A stretch of DNA of 64,000 bases from Botryosphaeria dothidea (taxonomy: Eukaryota > Ascomycota > Dothideomycetes > Botryosphaeriales > Botryosphaeriaceae), in assembly GCA_011503125.2 (NCBI GenBank), contig WWBZ02000016.1, forward strand, positions 2,666,001 through 2,730,000, read 5' to 3'. Positions 31,899 through 43,900 of the stretch are shown one piece after another (position 1 is the stretch's first letter; every line of letters starts with the position of its first letter). The notes below the pieces were generated by a model that saw only the letters and a list, made by a program, of their open reading frames with translations, was not told the DNA's origin and did no database searches. Position numbers and translations under genes: made by a program.

Positions 31899-33405
31899 CG
31901 GCAATTATTGTTGGAGATACACCTTGATTTCCCTCCAGCTGCACTCCTAGCGTACACGCAGGGCAGCTGCGTACGCCTTGGTGGTCGCGGTAGCGACACC
32001 AGCGCAGCGGTAGCAGCAGACCTGGGGCACCGGCGAACCACACCACTAACCTCCAGGCCCCTCACGATGTCCATCACTCTGTCCGTCATGACGACTGTTT
32101 TTCTCCTTCACACAGCTTGTAAGACACCCGGCGCCCGTCGGCACAAGTCCAGCACGCAGAAATTCGCAGGTATCCGTCGTCGTCGGCTTCGTATCCGTCG
32201 TGTTCTCAGGCGTCGTCGCGAGATTGGAGATGGACGGGGCAAACGATACAACGCCAAACGACGTTTCCGCTCCGGCGTAAACAAAAAACGGGTGTCCGGT
32301 GGTCAAGCCTCAAGCTTGTGATACGGCTCACATGTGGGGAAAAGAAAGGAGGAATGGCGACAACTCCGAGCAACGGGAGAGTCTCTCTGTGCTGCTTCCC
32401 GCACCGGCGTTGTCGCGGCTATGATGTCGGCGCACATGCCGCATCCTCGGCTCATCAATCGAACAAGCAAAGGCGGGCACCCACCTGCCTGCCGATTCGC
32501 GAGCCAGGGTCAAGCCACAACCACTTTCTTGTGGCACTAGAAGCTTGACCGGACGCCCGGACCTGGCATGTGATTGTGGCTGGTGAATTCGAGTGACGGA
32601 GAGAAAAGGGCGTCGAACACGAGGAAAAAGCGCCCCGCGGAGAAAAAAGTGAACGACCCGTCCCACCGGTGAGGATCCCGTCCACTCCAATCCCTATCTA
32701 TCTATACACATCTTACACTGGCGTTTTTACCTTCTTGGCGCGTATTGATCCCACAGCGCATCAAAAGACAGCATCCTCTCGACGCAAGCGGAGGAGCGCG
32801 GTAGCGGCCGACTATTTTTGGCCGCGAGTTGTACGGAAAGCCATACGAATGCCACTTTTTGCCTTTTCTAGCGCGGACCATGGCGAGGAAAGGCTAGAAC
32901 GAGGGTCTTGACAGCTGGCCGATAGGCAAAGTAGCCATACATGTTTCAAGCGCGCCATGTATGCACGTGCGTCCATGTATTGCATTTTCGGGGAGCTGAA
33001 CAATTGCACCAGCCGCGACGGCGTTTGCGCCATTTGCACGCAATGTCAGTCTTCACTAATTGCGCCGACCTGTGAGGGAATGTCCCGCAGTAGTCGGAAC
33101 TGACTTGGACACGTGGAGCAGCAGTTTTGATGAGGTTGTCACATTCCCCAGCCGCTATAGTGGATCCTTGCCTGGCCGTCTATGCACTGTGGTATCACTG
33201 AACACATGGACCACCACGAATTTCATGCAATGCTTGCTTCCAATCGAACAAAGTAAATTCAATGGCAGTCTCTATGTTGTATGATGGTATCCCTGCTCAA
33301 AACAATCCGTCTACATGCCGTGTACCCGCCGTCTTAAATGCCCTCTTTTATTTAGCTCCCAAACGCCCAAACACCTTTCGAATGCAGCCAGCAACAAGTC
33401 GCTAC
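31899..33405. other. intergenic region, 1.5 kb
   Basis: This is the promoter of the PMP4-like gene and the 3' side of the ornithine carrier. It contains a short CTAT repeat (32694-32706). Frames such as 31761-32321 are compositionally random. No gene seen. Confidence 0.5.
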
Positions 33406-34471
33406 TCAACCAAAGTACGCTCTCAAAGTCTCATAGATCGTGAAGATGAACGCCGAGCTCGGCACGGACCGCGCAACCGTGATGCCGCAGCCTCTGTACA
33501 GGCCGCGTAAGCCGTGCTGGTGCCATATCAGCTTGCCCACCGACCAGAACGTACGCCGCTCGCCGACGATGCTGCGGCTGACGTCCTCGGTCTGCATGCG
33601 GCTCTTGATGGTGTCGGCCGGGTAGAAGAGGAAGTTGTAGCTGACGCCGGCCGTCGCACCGCACGCCATCTGCTGGTAAACGGGCAGCGGCGCGTCGCTG
33701 GCCTTGCCCGTGCGCTTCTCGCGCCTCCGCCGAAACACCAGGCCCATCCCTTCGTACCCACCGAACCACGCGGCCGACCCGCCCGTCTCGCGGATGAGCG
33801 TGCCGAGCTGCCCGTGCCAGAACCCGGCGATGCCCTGGTGCCGGTACACCGAGGCCATGACGCCGAGCGGCCCCATGCGCACGACGTGGCCGCTGCTCGT
33901 CTCCACGGGGACCTGCATCTTGCATTTGACCAGCTCAATGGGTGTGAGGAGCGTCGACGTAAAGGCGCCGGACGCCGCGCCGCAGACCAGCAGGGCGCTG
34001 AATGGCAACGGCTGGGTGGCGGGGAAGATCGTGGACTGGAGGGTTTCCTGGCAGAGGCGGTACTGGCATGGAAGATTAGCAGTGACTCAGAACGTGAGGT
34101 AATGCAGCACTCACGCTGAAGAACAAGCTGGCGTTCTCTACAGCGGCGCCGACAAGGGGCGCGCTGATGCCTCTGTACAGGCCCATAAACCCATCCTTTG
34201 CCCAAGACTTCTTGAAACAGTCCAGCGGTCCAGTGTAGCGGAGCGGCAGGTGCTCAGGCTGTGATTGCAGGCGCACCTTGATGGTGTCAAAGGGATATTC
34301 GATGTATTTGCCGATGATTCCGGCAGTGGAACCGCATGCGATGTCCTTCAGGGCCTCCATGCCCTGGCCAGCAAGAGCTTCCTTCGTGGACTCCGGAGTG
34401 GTGTTCGGGGTGGGAATGGCCAGCTCGGCGTCTGGCACGCCAAGCGGACGGTCTGAGTAAGTGGCGGCCAT
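33406..34471 (-). CDS. mitochondrial ornithine carrier (Ort1/ARG-13 type, 337 aa)
   Basis: Exons 34471-34115 and 34062-33406, 52-nt intron (GTGAGT...GCCAG). Three tandem mitochondrial-carrier repeats are visible: [30 protein letters not shown], with the P-x-D-x-x-[KR] signature; [27 protein letters not shown], signature PIELVK; and [26 protein letters not shown], signature PADTIK. The [12 protein letters not shown] signature and the GRA-type gate [21 protein letters not shown] match amino-acid carriers of the ORT1/ARG-13 group, which exchange ornithine (and arginine) across the inner membrane to feed cytosolic arginine synthesis. The first in-frame ATG is at 34570; I prefer 34471 ([11 protein letters not shown]) since the extra 33 residues look like leader. 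It is divergent from CGR1, start codons 666 bp apart. Confidence 0.87.
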
Positions 34472-35137
34472 CGCGAGATGCGGGCAGGTTTGCGGGAGAG
34501 GTTTTTTTTCTTTTTTGTGAAATGGGTCGCTACAGCAGGAGCATGTTGGTATTAAAGACGGAAAAGGCAAAAAGAGCGGCGGCGGGGTATATGGTAGCGG
34601 TGTGGGCAGTCCGCGGGTGGTGAGTGGTGACGAACCAGCGACGTGCAGCCCAATCGGCGCTGCGGGCTTTTCGAGCAGTGGCTGTATTTATAGCGCGGAC
34701 AGCTTGCTTTTCACTAGGGGGCGCGAGGACCGTGGTGCGGACATGAGGGAATTTTCTGCTCAGTTTCCGAACCGAAGGGCGCGTGGGCGCATAAGGCGCA
34801 TGCGTGTGAAGTCATTGGAAAAAATCAAGACATGAGCTGCAGAGGGGTCACGGCCGGGGCGGACAGCGGGCAGCGGAGTCGCAGGAAACGAGGCGCAGGG
34901 CTGGCGAAAAGATTTTGGACGCCCAGCGGTCCTGGCGGCTTCCATCTGCCCATCCAGCGCGCGTCTTGCGGGGCGGCCAAGCCGGTTGACTCTCCAGTCT
35001 TCGCCTAGTGCCCGCTTAGAGTTATCTAGCGCCATCAATTTTATCTGATCGAGTGGAGGACCGCCGACATTTTTCTTAGCAAACCTACCGCACCCAACTG
35101 CCTCTTTTCACCCCACCCCTCCCTCCAATCCCCGATC
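34472..35137. other. divergent promoter, ornithine carrier / CGR1
   Basis: A 666-bp shared upstream region with a TATA box on the carrier side. The last ~100 bases before CGR1 are C-rich (CACCCCACCCCTCCCTCC), as in many fungal leaders. Confidence 0.5.
34685..34692 (-). promoter_or_regulatory. TATA box, ornithine carrier gene
   Basis: On the minus strand this reads TATAAATA, 214 bp upstream of the chosen carrier start. It would imply a leader of about 180 nt. It is too far (over 440 bp) from CGR1 to serve it. Confidence 0.4.
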
Positions 35138-35636
35138 ATGTCCTCGGACGCCGAAACCGCCGCAACCGCGCCCACCTCTGCTCTTGCCAGCGACCCCAAG
35201 CCCCAGGCCGCTGGCCTGCGCAAGAACGGTAGGTCGTCGCCCACCCCCCAAATGCAAACGCGCTGCAGGTGGCTGACAGCCATGTGTCCAGGAAAGCAAT
35301 GGCACCAGCAAAAGAAAGCATTTCGTCCGAATGCCGGTCTCACCTCCTACGCGAAGCGCGCTGAAGAGCGCAAGGCCCTCGCCGCCGTCAAGGCAAAGGA
35401 AAAAGAAATGAAGGACGAGAAGGAGGCCGAGAGACAGGTGCGTTGGTCCAGAACTTGGAAGGGTTAAGAGTCGTGTCTAACATTTTCTGACACAGACACG
35501 GATCACCGCAATCAAGGAAAAGCGCGAAAAGAAGGCAGAGCGTGAGAGATATGAACAGATGGCCGCAAAGATGCACGCCAAACGCGTCGAGAGGCTGAAG
35601 AGGAGGGAAAAGCGTAACAAGAAGCTCGCTTCCTGA
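35138..35636 (+). CDS. CGR1: rRNA-processing protein Cgr1 (125 aa)
   Basis: Three exons: 35138-35228, 35292-35437 and 35496-35636; introns 63 and 58 nt. The joined protein starts [16 protein letters not shown], then [47 protein letters not shown], and ends with a long Lys/Arg/Glu helix finishing [14 protein letters not shown]. The [GS]KxWHxxKKAFRP box, the single basic/acidic coiled coil and the ~120-aa length are diagnostic of Cgr1, a nucleolar protein for 60S subunit assembly and ITS2 processing. Intron 1 is a multiple of three and has no stop, so the unspliced frame stays open (21 extra residues). Confidence 0.93.
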
Positions 35637-36551
35637 GCGCTGTCACCCTGTCCACCAAAACGACTATGAACGACAAGTCAAGAAGAGCACTAGCTTCTGG
35701 AAGCGGTGTAGGCCTACATGCACCCGGCATAGGCGGAGAAGATATTTCTCAGAAGCTCCGGCCTGCGAAATGTCTCGCGAGCAAATTGTTTGCACAGACA
35801 CGGAAGGCAGATATCTGTCTCAAACCACGGCCGCGAGCCGTACATCAAATGTCAGCATGGGGAGGCAATGGGCAAGAAATGGGCGCAAGACAGATGGAAG
35901 GTCCTACATAGGAAAAAGGTCTGGGATTAGCATGTTGTATACCATTTCAAGACGTTCAAATCTTTGCATCTTACGTCGTACACATAGGACATGGCGTGCT
36001 TCAGATCCTACTACCTCAGCGCAATTGCGATGTCGGCATCTCAGAATCTCTCTCCCGGACGTAAGGACGAGTCGGACGAGTGCGGGTGCACTTTCCACGT
36101 TGCATCTGATTACGTTCGATTAATCCGAGCCGATTTGAAGAGCATAGCAGTGCAATTTCATCCTGGGACTTTCCGTGCCGATCTACGGAGACCTATTGAG
36201 CCATGACCACAAGCACCGCTAACTTCAGGATCCTGATCATACAATGAACCAGTCCATAATACTTTTGCTTTTCCTCTCTCTTGGCGGCCAAAATCTATAC
36301 CACAAGCGCATCCTCTTCCCCACAATCGCGCTCCCAAGTCCGTGATCTTCAATGCGGCCGACGATCGATCCGCCCACATTGCGTCAGCACCCACGTAGCA
36401 CAGCTGATCCTGTGATCCTTCAGGCTTTGATCTTCCCGTCTAGTTCCTCTTAAACCAACTCTAGACATTCTAGAAGAAACATTGCTTATCCTCTCTATCG
36501 CGAATGACTGGCTGCGGTGGAGCGGGCCGCTCCGCAGATAACGAATGCAGA
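35637..36551. other. convergent 3' spacer, 0.9 kb
   Basis: This lies between CGR1 and the MFS transporter stop codons. Short frames only; nothing recognisable. Confidence 0.5.
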
Positions 36552-38176
36552 TTATAGATCGATCACAAACGACTCCCGTATGCGTTCTCCATATCGGATG
36601 AATAGGAGAGGAGCAGGGGCAAGGAGGAGACTGATAAATGCGAAGACTGAGATTCCCCAGCCGTAGCCGACGCTTTTGAAGAGAGCAGGGGCAAATAGAG
36701 GCACGACTCCACCGACTACGGATCGGAAGACTGCGCCCGCTGCTATGGCCGACGCGGCATACTTTTCGAAGGCGTCTATGTAGTAATTCTGGACTGAGTT
36801 GATGATCATCACCTGGCCGATGCCGTAGAAAAACGTGCTTGCAATTGTGGCGAGCCAGTGAGTGTGGAACTCAACGGTCCATGCAAACCTGTTCAATCAG
36901 CAATTAGCTCTGGTATATCGGGACTTGCATAACTGATTTTGCACTTACCAGAACAGTGATAACGGAAGGAGCACTGATCCTATGTTTGCCAGTGGGAGGC
37001 GAAACTCCGGTTTGGGCATGCCATCATTACTGGCTTTTAACTTCTTGAACACCTCGTCAATCCGCGGGACCAGGAGTCGGACAGCGAAAATGAATCCAAG
37101 GCCCGGCCCCAAGTACATCAATCCGACTTGCTCGGTGCTGAAGCCATAGCCACCGCCATAGATATCCTGGAAGTTTGTGTACAGGCTGTAAGTTGTGCTG
37201 AACACCAGGGCCTGATACAAAGACATTGTGAGAACAATGGGCTGCATAAGTATCCTTCCAGGCCTCAAGAATGAGTGGCCCAGTTTGTTTAAAAGTGGCC
37301 GGTGATCTTCTCCCTCGAACCAGAACTTGTACCCTTCTGATCCTGTTTCTCCTTCTCTTTCCTTCTTCTTCCTCTTTAATAAGACTGGAGCATAAGTCTC
37401 CCTCAGAAAGAAGAATCCGGACGTCGTGTTGATTCCGCAGAGGATGGTCAAGACGATGAAGATCCACCTCCAGCCCAACCTCTGCACAATGACACCCCCA
37501 AGAAGAGGTCCCAGTGTCGGACCCAGTAGCGGGCCCAAGAGGTACCAGCCAAACACGCCAGCTCTTTCCTCTGGGACAAACATATCGCTGATGGTCCCTC
37601 CGCCATTGGCAATACCAACACTACCAAAGAAGCCAGAGATTGTGCGTAATGCGATCATCACCGCAATATTGGGGCTAAACGCTGTGGGTATTTGGAGGAG
37701 CGTGAAGACCGTGAAGCACGAGAGATACAGCTTCCTCCGTCCGAAATTCTCGGAGAGCGGTGCCAGCACCAGCGGACCGATACCGAGCATGACGACGAAG
37801 CCGGTCGTTGCGCCAATGACATTATCCCATGTGGTATTGAGACCTTCAGCTATTTGCTTCATTCCTGGCGTGAACATGGAGCTTGCGAGCGGGCTGAGGA
37901 CTGTGTCAAGTTGTGAGTAAAGTATCCAGGAACTTAGTTTGAAGCAAGCAGCGCTCACTGGACATGGATGCGATGACGGCGACATTAGCCAACTTCCTCT
38001 TTCTCGTCCATGCTCGCGGGTTATGGGGGTCGTTCTCAAAGAACTTTATCTGCTGTGCGGATTTCAGTGACACAATTCGCATGGTCGCTCGTTGCCTGCC
38101 TTACCTCGCGATGCTCGGGGTCTTCGCCGCGACCATTCTGGAGGAGCGGAGAGCGCTCACCGTAATGGTCTGACAT
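36552..38176 (-). CDS. MFS transporter, DHA1 (drug:H+ antiporter-1) type (484 aa)
   Basis: Four exons: 38176-38105, 38052-37959, 37900-36949 and 36888-36552; introns 52, 58 and 60 nt. The N-terminal cytosolic part (MSDHYGERSPLLQNGRG) leads to FFENDPHNPRAWTRKRKLANV, the NPxxW motif of fungal DHA1 transporters. TM1 continues ILSPLASSMFTPGMKQIA. Motif A reads LAPLSENFGRRKLYLSC, followed by RTISGFFGSVGIANGGGTISDMF, PEERAGVFGWYLLGPLLGP (TM5 motif C-like GPxxGP) and WRWIF. The second half has KFWFEGEDHRPLL in the loop and Leu/Gly-rich spans to FIRYGERIRE. About 12 spans are expected. Substrate cannot be told; relatives export polyamines, azoles or toxins, or excrete metabolites. Acceptor of intron 1 may be shifted by three bases (CAG-CAG). 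Confidence 0.87.
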
Positions 38177-38705
38177 TGTGTAGAGGATGCTGAGGACGGG
38201 GAGTGATTGAGTAGAGGTGCAGAGGAACCTCGACCCTGGCGGAAGAGTGGCGCGCCATGCCTTCCTCGTGCGACGCGCCCATCCGCACCTTCTTGCGGGT
38301 TGGATGCTGTAAAGCGCGTCATCGGCTGGCCAGGATCGGCGCGCCGTCATGGATCTGCCGATGCGCGCGCTGGGGAAAGAGGCTAACAACCTTAAGTCCG
38401 ACACGCCGGACACTTCCTAAAATGGCAACAAGCTTAGGATGGAGGTTTCTCTATTTCTACTATAAATATTCCCATTGATGTTTCCTCTACGGTCATTGTG
38501 CTACCTGATTCGAGGATGAGACAGAAAAGACAGCCCTCGACCCAACACTATTCTACCACGAGTCAACTCAAGGGATATAATCTGGCGTGCAACGGCCAGA
38601 AGTGAGACAGCGATTGGCCACTGTTCCATCACTACCATAGATATACCACGCGCTTTACGTTGCCCACGTCAGTCCATAGTACCAACAATTCTGGGATACA
38701 GAGAC
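38177..38705. other. promoter region of the MFS transporter
   Basis: A 529-bp spacer. A TATAAATA-like stretch (38461-38468; TATTTATA on the minus strand) lies ~285 bp upstream of the transporter start and could be its TATA region. No gene seen. Confidence 0.45.
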
Positions 38706-38969
38706 TTACGAGACCCAATCTGCATCAGGCAAAACAGGAGACATCTCCCAGCAGCAGTGCCAGCCAGCGCAGGGGAGCGTGACGTTTGTCAAGCTAGCTT
38801 CGAGGTCGCGACAAAGCTCGGCGGACAGGAAAGTCCGTTGCAGGCACTTGTCACCATCGGGAATTGGTGAGACACCTGCAGGGGGGCTGGTGGTACAATT
38901 GGATTGTCGTGGGATGACGGTGGCCACGGCGGACCCGATAAGTGCGAGAACAAATGATGTGGCGCGCAT
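38706..38969 (-). CDS. small secreted cysteine-rich protein (87 aa)
   Basis: A short frame with a clean signal peptide (MRATSFVLALIGSAVATVIP) followed by a Kex2-like PRQ and a mature region of ~65 residues with six cysteines (SNC, DKC, ELC, LPC, HCC) and two N-glycosylation sequons (NCT, NVT). Size, secretion signal and cysteine content fit small secreted proteins that include effector candidates in plant-associated fungi; the family is not recognised. The TAA stop (38708-38706) is part of a perfect GTAAGT donor, so the real gene may continue through another exon that I could not identify. ATG choice: upstream in-frame extension (to 39065) would bury the signal peptide. Confidence 0.55.
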   Translation of the reverse strand: MRATSFVLALIGSAVATVIPRQSNCTTSPPAGVSPIPDGDKCLQRTFLSAELCRDLEASLTNVTLPCAGWHCCWEMSPVLPDADWVS

Positions 38970-39816
38970 TGTGATATCTGAAGTCGAGGCTTGGGAATGA
39001 GGAAACTGACGGTACGCATTGGCACATTGCTGGGCCGGCTTTTGTATCTGAGTTGACATCCTCAAGTTCTTGGGTTTTTAGCTCCACCTTCCATGTTGAC
39101 ATATAGTGTATGCGGGGTTCCATAACGCTCTTTCGTATACAATGACCAGGGTGCCAAGAATACGATGTGTGACTAGCCTCGATCGAGAAGGTGGAAACTT
39201 CTCGGGTTTACTTTAATAGAACGCGCTCCACAGTCAAGACCGTCTGGGAGCTCTTTCGGAGAGATCAGCAAGGTAGGTCACTGCCAATCTTGTCTTCGCA
39301 AATGGACGAATCGAGTGCGTGGCATGACCTTCTGAAACAGCCTTTACGAACTCTTGATATCATTTCACCCCATTCCTCGAGCTAGAATCTCTTATCTTAT
39401 TCCGTGTCTTTCCAGCGGCAAACGGCAGGCCCTCGAACACTCGAAGCAGGTGAGTTCACTATTGAAAACCCTGAAGGACGGCAGTTTCCAGCAGCTTCGA
39501 ATGGTGACCACAGAATACTCTTGGAGACCCAGGCAGATAAGCTGAAATGACGAACTGTTTTGATTATTGAACGTGTTTGTGTGATATACGAATATGCAAG
39601 ACGTAGAAAGAGTGAGTGCTCTGTTCGAATACTTGGTTATCATGGCTATAAACGTACCAAGCTCCATCTGACAACGAGCGTCGACCCACTATTTCCACCT
39701 ACTGGTACTCCCTAGGCCACTCGTAGACAGTATCTCTGCCAACATCTACTGGCGGCACAACAAAGTGTTCACAATCCGGATGGGATTTGATGTTAGATTT
39801 CTTCATTGCAAGATCT
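38970..39816. other. intergenic region, 0.85 kb
   Basis: This is the promoter of the small secreted protein gene and the 3' side of the ANCHR-like gene. Only short frames; nothing recognised. Confidence 0.5.
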
Positions 39817-40977
39817 TCAACCTGCGCCAACAGGCGTCTTCTTCAGCCCCCCACCTTTGACAAACTGCACTGCACGGTGTGTCCTCTCCTCATATCCCGC
39901 GCTCTCTCCTCTGTGGCCTTCATTCCAGCACCCTTGGCAATATAAATCACCGTCGCACCCGAGACACCGCACCGTCGCATTCGCATAGCAGACGATGCAC
40001 CAGCTATCGATCTCCTCGTCTGTGAACCTCGAGGCCTTGACCGGCGGTTTTTTCGAAGGGGCAAAGGACGGTGCCGAGGGCAGATTGGATGCGCCACCCG
40101 GTCCCGGACTAGGGCTGTCACGGGAGAGCGCAGCGAGACGGGCAGTCAGGGCATCATCGACAGCAGTAGCCATGTCAAAATCGTCTTTCATGACCGGCGG
40201 TGTAGGCAGAGATGTGGGGGCGGCAGGTAGGGACAACGATGACTCGGCAGAAGCATCCTCATCCTCTGGCGCTTTGGAGGGTGCCCGGGTAGCATCTTCT
40301 GTCGGTGCTTTCGACGATGATGATGATTCCTCCTCCGCCGCCCCTCCTTCTCCTTCCCCAGATCCAGCGGGCTGCTCGCCTTCATCTTCCTCGGCCCCGT
40401 ACTTAGTCTCCAAATCCAACTCCGCAAGAACTTGCGCGATGTAATCATCCGCCTCCTGCTCATCCAGTGCATCCTGATCAACCTCTTCCTCCTCCACTTC
40501 ACATTCCTTCTCCTTACCCGCTCCTCCAGCCTCCCCTTCTCGCCGCAACCCTTCCTTCTTTGGCGTCGGCACATCCGGCAACACGCTTCTGACCTCCCTC
40601 ACCAGCTTTCCCACATCTTTCTCCTCCTCTTTACCCATATCCCACTCTCCCCTCTCCCCGCCTAGCTCCCTCAACAACTCATCCAGCGTCTTGTCTTCCC
40701 CGCCGTCACCTTCTGCACCCTCGACCGCAGCCTCGCTCCCCGTAGGACCTTTCCCACCGTTTAGTCTCTTAAACCTCGCCGCAAGATCCAATATCGGGTC
40801 CCCATCACCCTGGCCCGCTGCAGCAGAGCCCTTATCATCCTCGATACCGAGCTCGCGCAGCGCGTCAGGCGTGATCTCGGAAGCGCCGGTGGGCGGAGCG
40901 GTGCCCAAGGAGACGGAAGACTGCTTCAGGGCGTTGAGGCGTGCGAGGAGCGCATCGTCGCTGTTCGGCGGAGGCAT
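39817..40977 (-). CDS. ANCHR/ZFYVE19-like abscission (NoCut) checkpoint regulator (386 aa)
   Basis: Single exon from ATG at 40977 (a TTG six bases upstream is in frame but not a start). Two MIM1-like motifs are visible: D7-D-A-L-L-A-R-L-N-A-L-K18 fits DxxLxxRLxxLK exactly, and D274-D-A-L-T-A-R-L-A-A-L-S285 fits except for the last residue. The central part is very acidic (VEEEEVDQDALDEQEADDYIAQVLAELDLE). Residues 327-367 form a zinc finger: CIVCYANATVRCLGC, DLYCQGCWNEGHRG, with spacing of a B-box-like finger, then THRAVQFVKGG. Human ANCHR (ZFYVE19) also carries paired MIM1 motifs and a zinc finger, binds ESCRT-III and VPS4, and delays abscission. The fungal form lacks a FYVE finger. A role in ESCRT regulation at septation is inferred. 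Confidence 0.82.
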   Translation of the reverse strand: MPPPNSDDALLARLNALKQSSVSLGTAPPTGASEITPDALRELGIEDDKGSAAAGQGDGDPILDLAARFKRLNGGKGPTGSEAAVEGAEGDGGEDKTLDELLRELGGERGEWDMGKEEEKDVGKLVREVRSVLPDVPTPKKEGLRREGEAGGAGKEKECEVEEEEVDQDALDEQEADDYIAQVLAELDLETKYGAEEDEGEQPAGSGEGEGGAAEEESSSSSKAPTEDATRAPSKAPEDEDASAESSLSLPAAPTSLPTPPVMKDDFDMATAVDDALTARLAALSRDSPSPGPGGASNLPSAPSFAPSKKPPVKASRFTDEEIDSWCIVCYANATVRCLGCDGDLYCQGCWNEGHRGESAGYEERTHRAVQFVKGGGLKKTPVGAG

Positions 40978-43900
40978 TGTCAAGCTGCACCTCCGTTATG
41001 TTCTGTGTCTTGCTCTCGTATCTTGTGGCTCGTCGTTGTGGTGTTATAGTCGTGGATGCGCGTTTCACGGCGGCCGGCGCGCAGACGAAGCGCAAAGGGG
41101 GAGAACCGTCGTGTAGGGAGGCAAATGGCGGGCTGCTAAGGCCATGTGTTCATGTTTGGCTTGCTGTGGCGCGGGGCACCTGGTTGTGTGCGTGGTGGGA
41201 GAGCTCGGGGGCGTGTGATGCGTGCGTTGGTGTTGCGTCACCCGGCGGGGCAGGAATACTCTCCGACGGGCTTTGGCATTATTCTCGGGATGCTTCTCAA
41301 AGCAAAAGCAACTCTGGAGAGAAGGAAAAGCAAAATGTGCCTTGCGTGTAGTTTTCGATATTTCGTGACAAGTAATGTCTGTGGCCCGTTAGATAAATTG
41401 TGCATGTACGACCGGCGGCGTTCTTTCAATCGATATGCTTCCACGCTCTCTTTGGCTTGCAGGTAGTACGGTGTCAAATTCAAAGAATTACAGAAGCAAG
41501 CGCAAGTGCGCATTCGGAATTGAAAGAGTCTTCTGAATGCAGAAATCCAGAAAGACTGTTGAAATCAACATTAGAATACATGCTCCAACTCTGTGCTTTA
41601 TGGGTCGTTTTGCAATTCTTTTCGAATCGAGTCGAACCTATAGACGTCGAGCCGTCATTCAGCGGAATAAATTACATTCCAATTCTTGAGGCTGTCATTA
41701 TACTGCTTTCTTTCCGAATGAAATTGCCTTCATCCTCTACCTCAGAGGTGCTGCAGCTTGCACTCGTCCAATGCCTCATCATCCTTCCTGGAGGAGAAAA
41801 TGGAAAAAGTAGAGAGCAGCAAAAGCAGAAAGACGCATACTAATTTCAAAACAGCCCTCACGAAGCTGGTCCGTGAGCTTCTGCGTTCACGACAAAAAAA
41901 AGTAGCAGACTGAAGCGGCTACTCATCTATCCATGCTCATCAAACCCATCATTCCAGATTCACTGAGGAAAAAGCAAAGCTCACATACCGCCGATAGACG
42001 CCATAGGCGTGCGATAAATCCATTCACTTGCATATTCTCGACAAGAAAAAAATAAAGTATTAGTTTAGTGTCCAGATTCTTCAGGCGGCTCAAATAGGTA
42101 CCCTCAAACACTACTACAATCAGGTCCCAAAACGCCGGGTTCATTGCGGCTGTGCGCCCGTTTAAGGCTCGACGGACGCTCCCACCCGTTGAATCTACAT
42201 GAGACGAGTGTAACACTCCGACCACGTGCATATGCATTGCAATGTCTATGGTTACAAAGCATCCAGAAAAGGAAACCTCCAAGCTGCCCACGTGGAAAAG
42301 AGGATTCGGAGGATGTGCCAAGAAGAGAAAAGAATCCTTCGTTGCGACAGATGATTTGAAATGTAAGACGAGTGCTTCTCAGCTGGGCACTTTCATTTTC
42401 CAGAATAAGGATGGTCAGCATGGACACCAAGGCAGTAGATCTTGAAAACATGGGGTTCTTGATCCTTTTGCATGCGTGAATGGCGCTGTATATCCTGAAT
42501 TGGCATTCTCTCCGATGCGGTGAAAATAAGCGTACAACTCTAACGGATGTGGTGATGGTGAGCTGGGCGCCTGACGGAACTAAAGATTAGAGAATGAGGG
42601 TCGTGCCGAGGGTATCCAGAATCTTGGGTGACGGTTCAGATCTGATAGTGTGGTAACCTGTTTACTATGGGATCTCCATGTGAGAGGTAGACAAAAAGTC
42701 AAATTGAGTTGGGTATGCCTTCAATGATGAGAACTTGCATACTTACGTTGTTCCCAGCACTGCCTGAACCAAACGCGACTGGGACAAGATATCTGTAGTT
42801 GATGGTATCAGACTGGGAATCAACAACCGTTTCTACCTGTGCGCGTGATGCTGTATTTCCGGAACGGGACACGCAAGACATTCAAATTAGGCAGTAATGG
42901 ACAAATGAACTGTGTCTGCCGTGTGTCGGCAAGAAAGGAATTCTCCGGACAACGGGCAGAACTGTAGTACCACAAAAAACAGCAGCCAATCAAATACCGC
43001 CTAGCTAAGTCTGTGTAATGCTGGTAGAGCAACTGTCTGTTGAGGCCACTGTTGAAGTCGAGAACACTTGTCTCCACCTTGACGAAACTCTTCCCTGCGG
43101 CCTTGTTCTGACTTCCTCTCTCGGAGCTCCCGATACCCAATCATCGGCGACGCCGACTGCCTACGAACTCACACTTAACTCCATTGACTCGACCTCCATC
43201 GCCACAATGGGGAGCTCTTCGCGCCGTATACGCAAGCCTTCTCCACCACGCCACACCTGCCCACTGCGCTGCGGCTGTGCCGTCTCAGACCAAGACAGCG
43301 CACGAGCATTGCCACTCCAACGACAACACGGACGACGAGATCGCCGATTTCTCGGAATCACCGGCTTGGAAGCTCCAAAGTATTCAGGAAAATCCGCCCA
43401 TCGTCCAGACTCTTGGAGAGAACGAAGAGGTTGAAAGGGTGCACCATGCCGCTGTTGCAGATCCCCCCTTCCCGACTGACTCGAACAAGCTCGCGGCCGG
43501 TAACGGGCAAGGCCACCACTCCGGGATCCTAATTTGTACTGTACGCCTGCCACGTGGGGCCGGTCGGCTAATTCTCGTAAGAAGGTCTGAGACGTATGCG
43601 AGAGAGATTGGAAGGAAAAGGTTGTCCACGTAGAACGAGAAGCATGACGGAGATGAATGGACTCGCTTCTTGTGGTTGTCTAATTTGAAGCGAGAAGTCA
43701 CTTCTGATTTCCGGGCCGTCCATCTGCCGCACGTGGAGTTAGTCGAGAGAGATCGCGATTTGATCTGGCTCTTGTTTAGAGTTCGACCTGTAAGGCTGTG
43801 TTGTGATGTTCTGTCGCGCGCATGAGGATGATCGGTATTGTAAGCATATTGTGAGCCACTCGTGTTTTCGCCGCCGTTATTTAATACCTGAGGAACTGGT

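Noticed and set aside
43184..43633. 149-codon frame with protein-like stretches (NTDDEIADFSESPAWKLQ)
   Set aside because: It begins at TTG, not ATG. The nearby ATG at 43207 is in another frame and no splice arrangement joined the two convincingly. It may be a relic exon but is not supportable.
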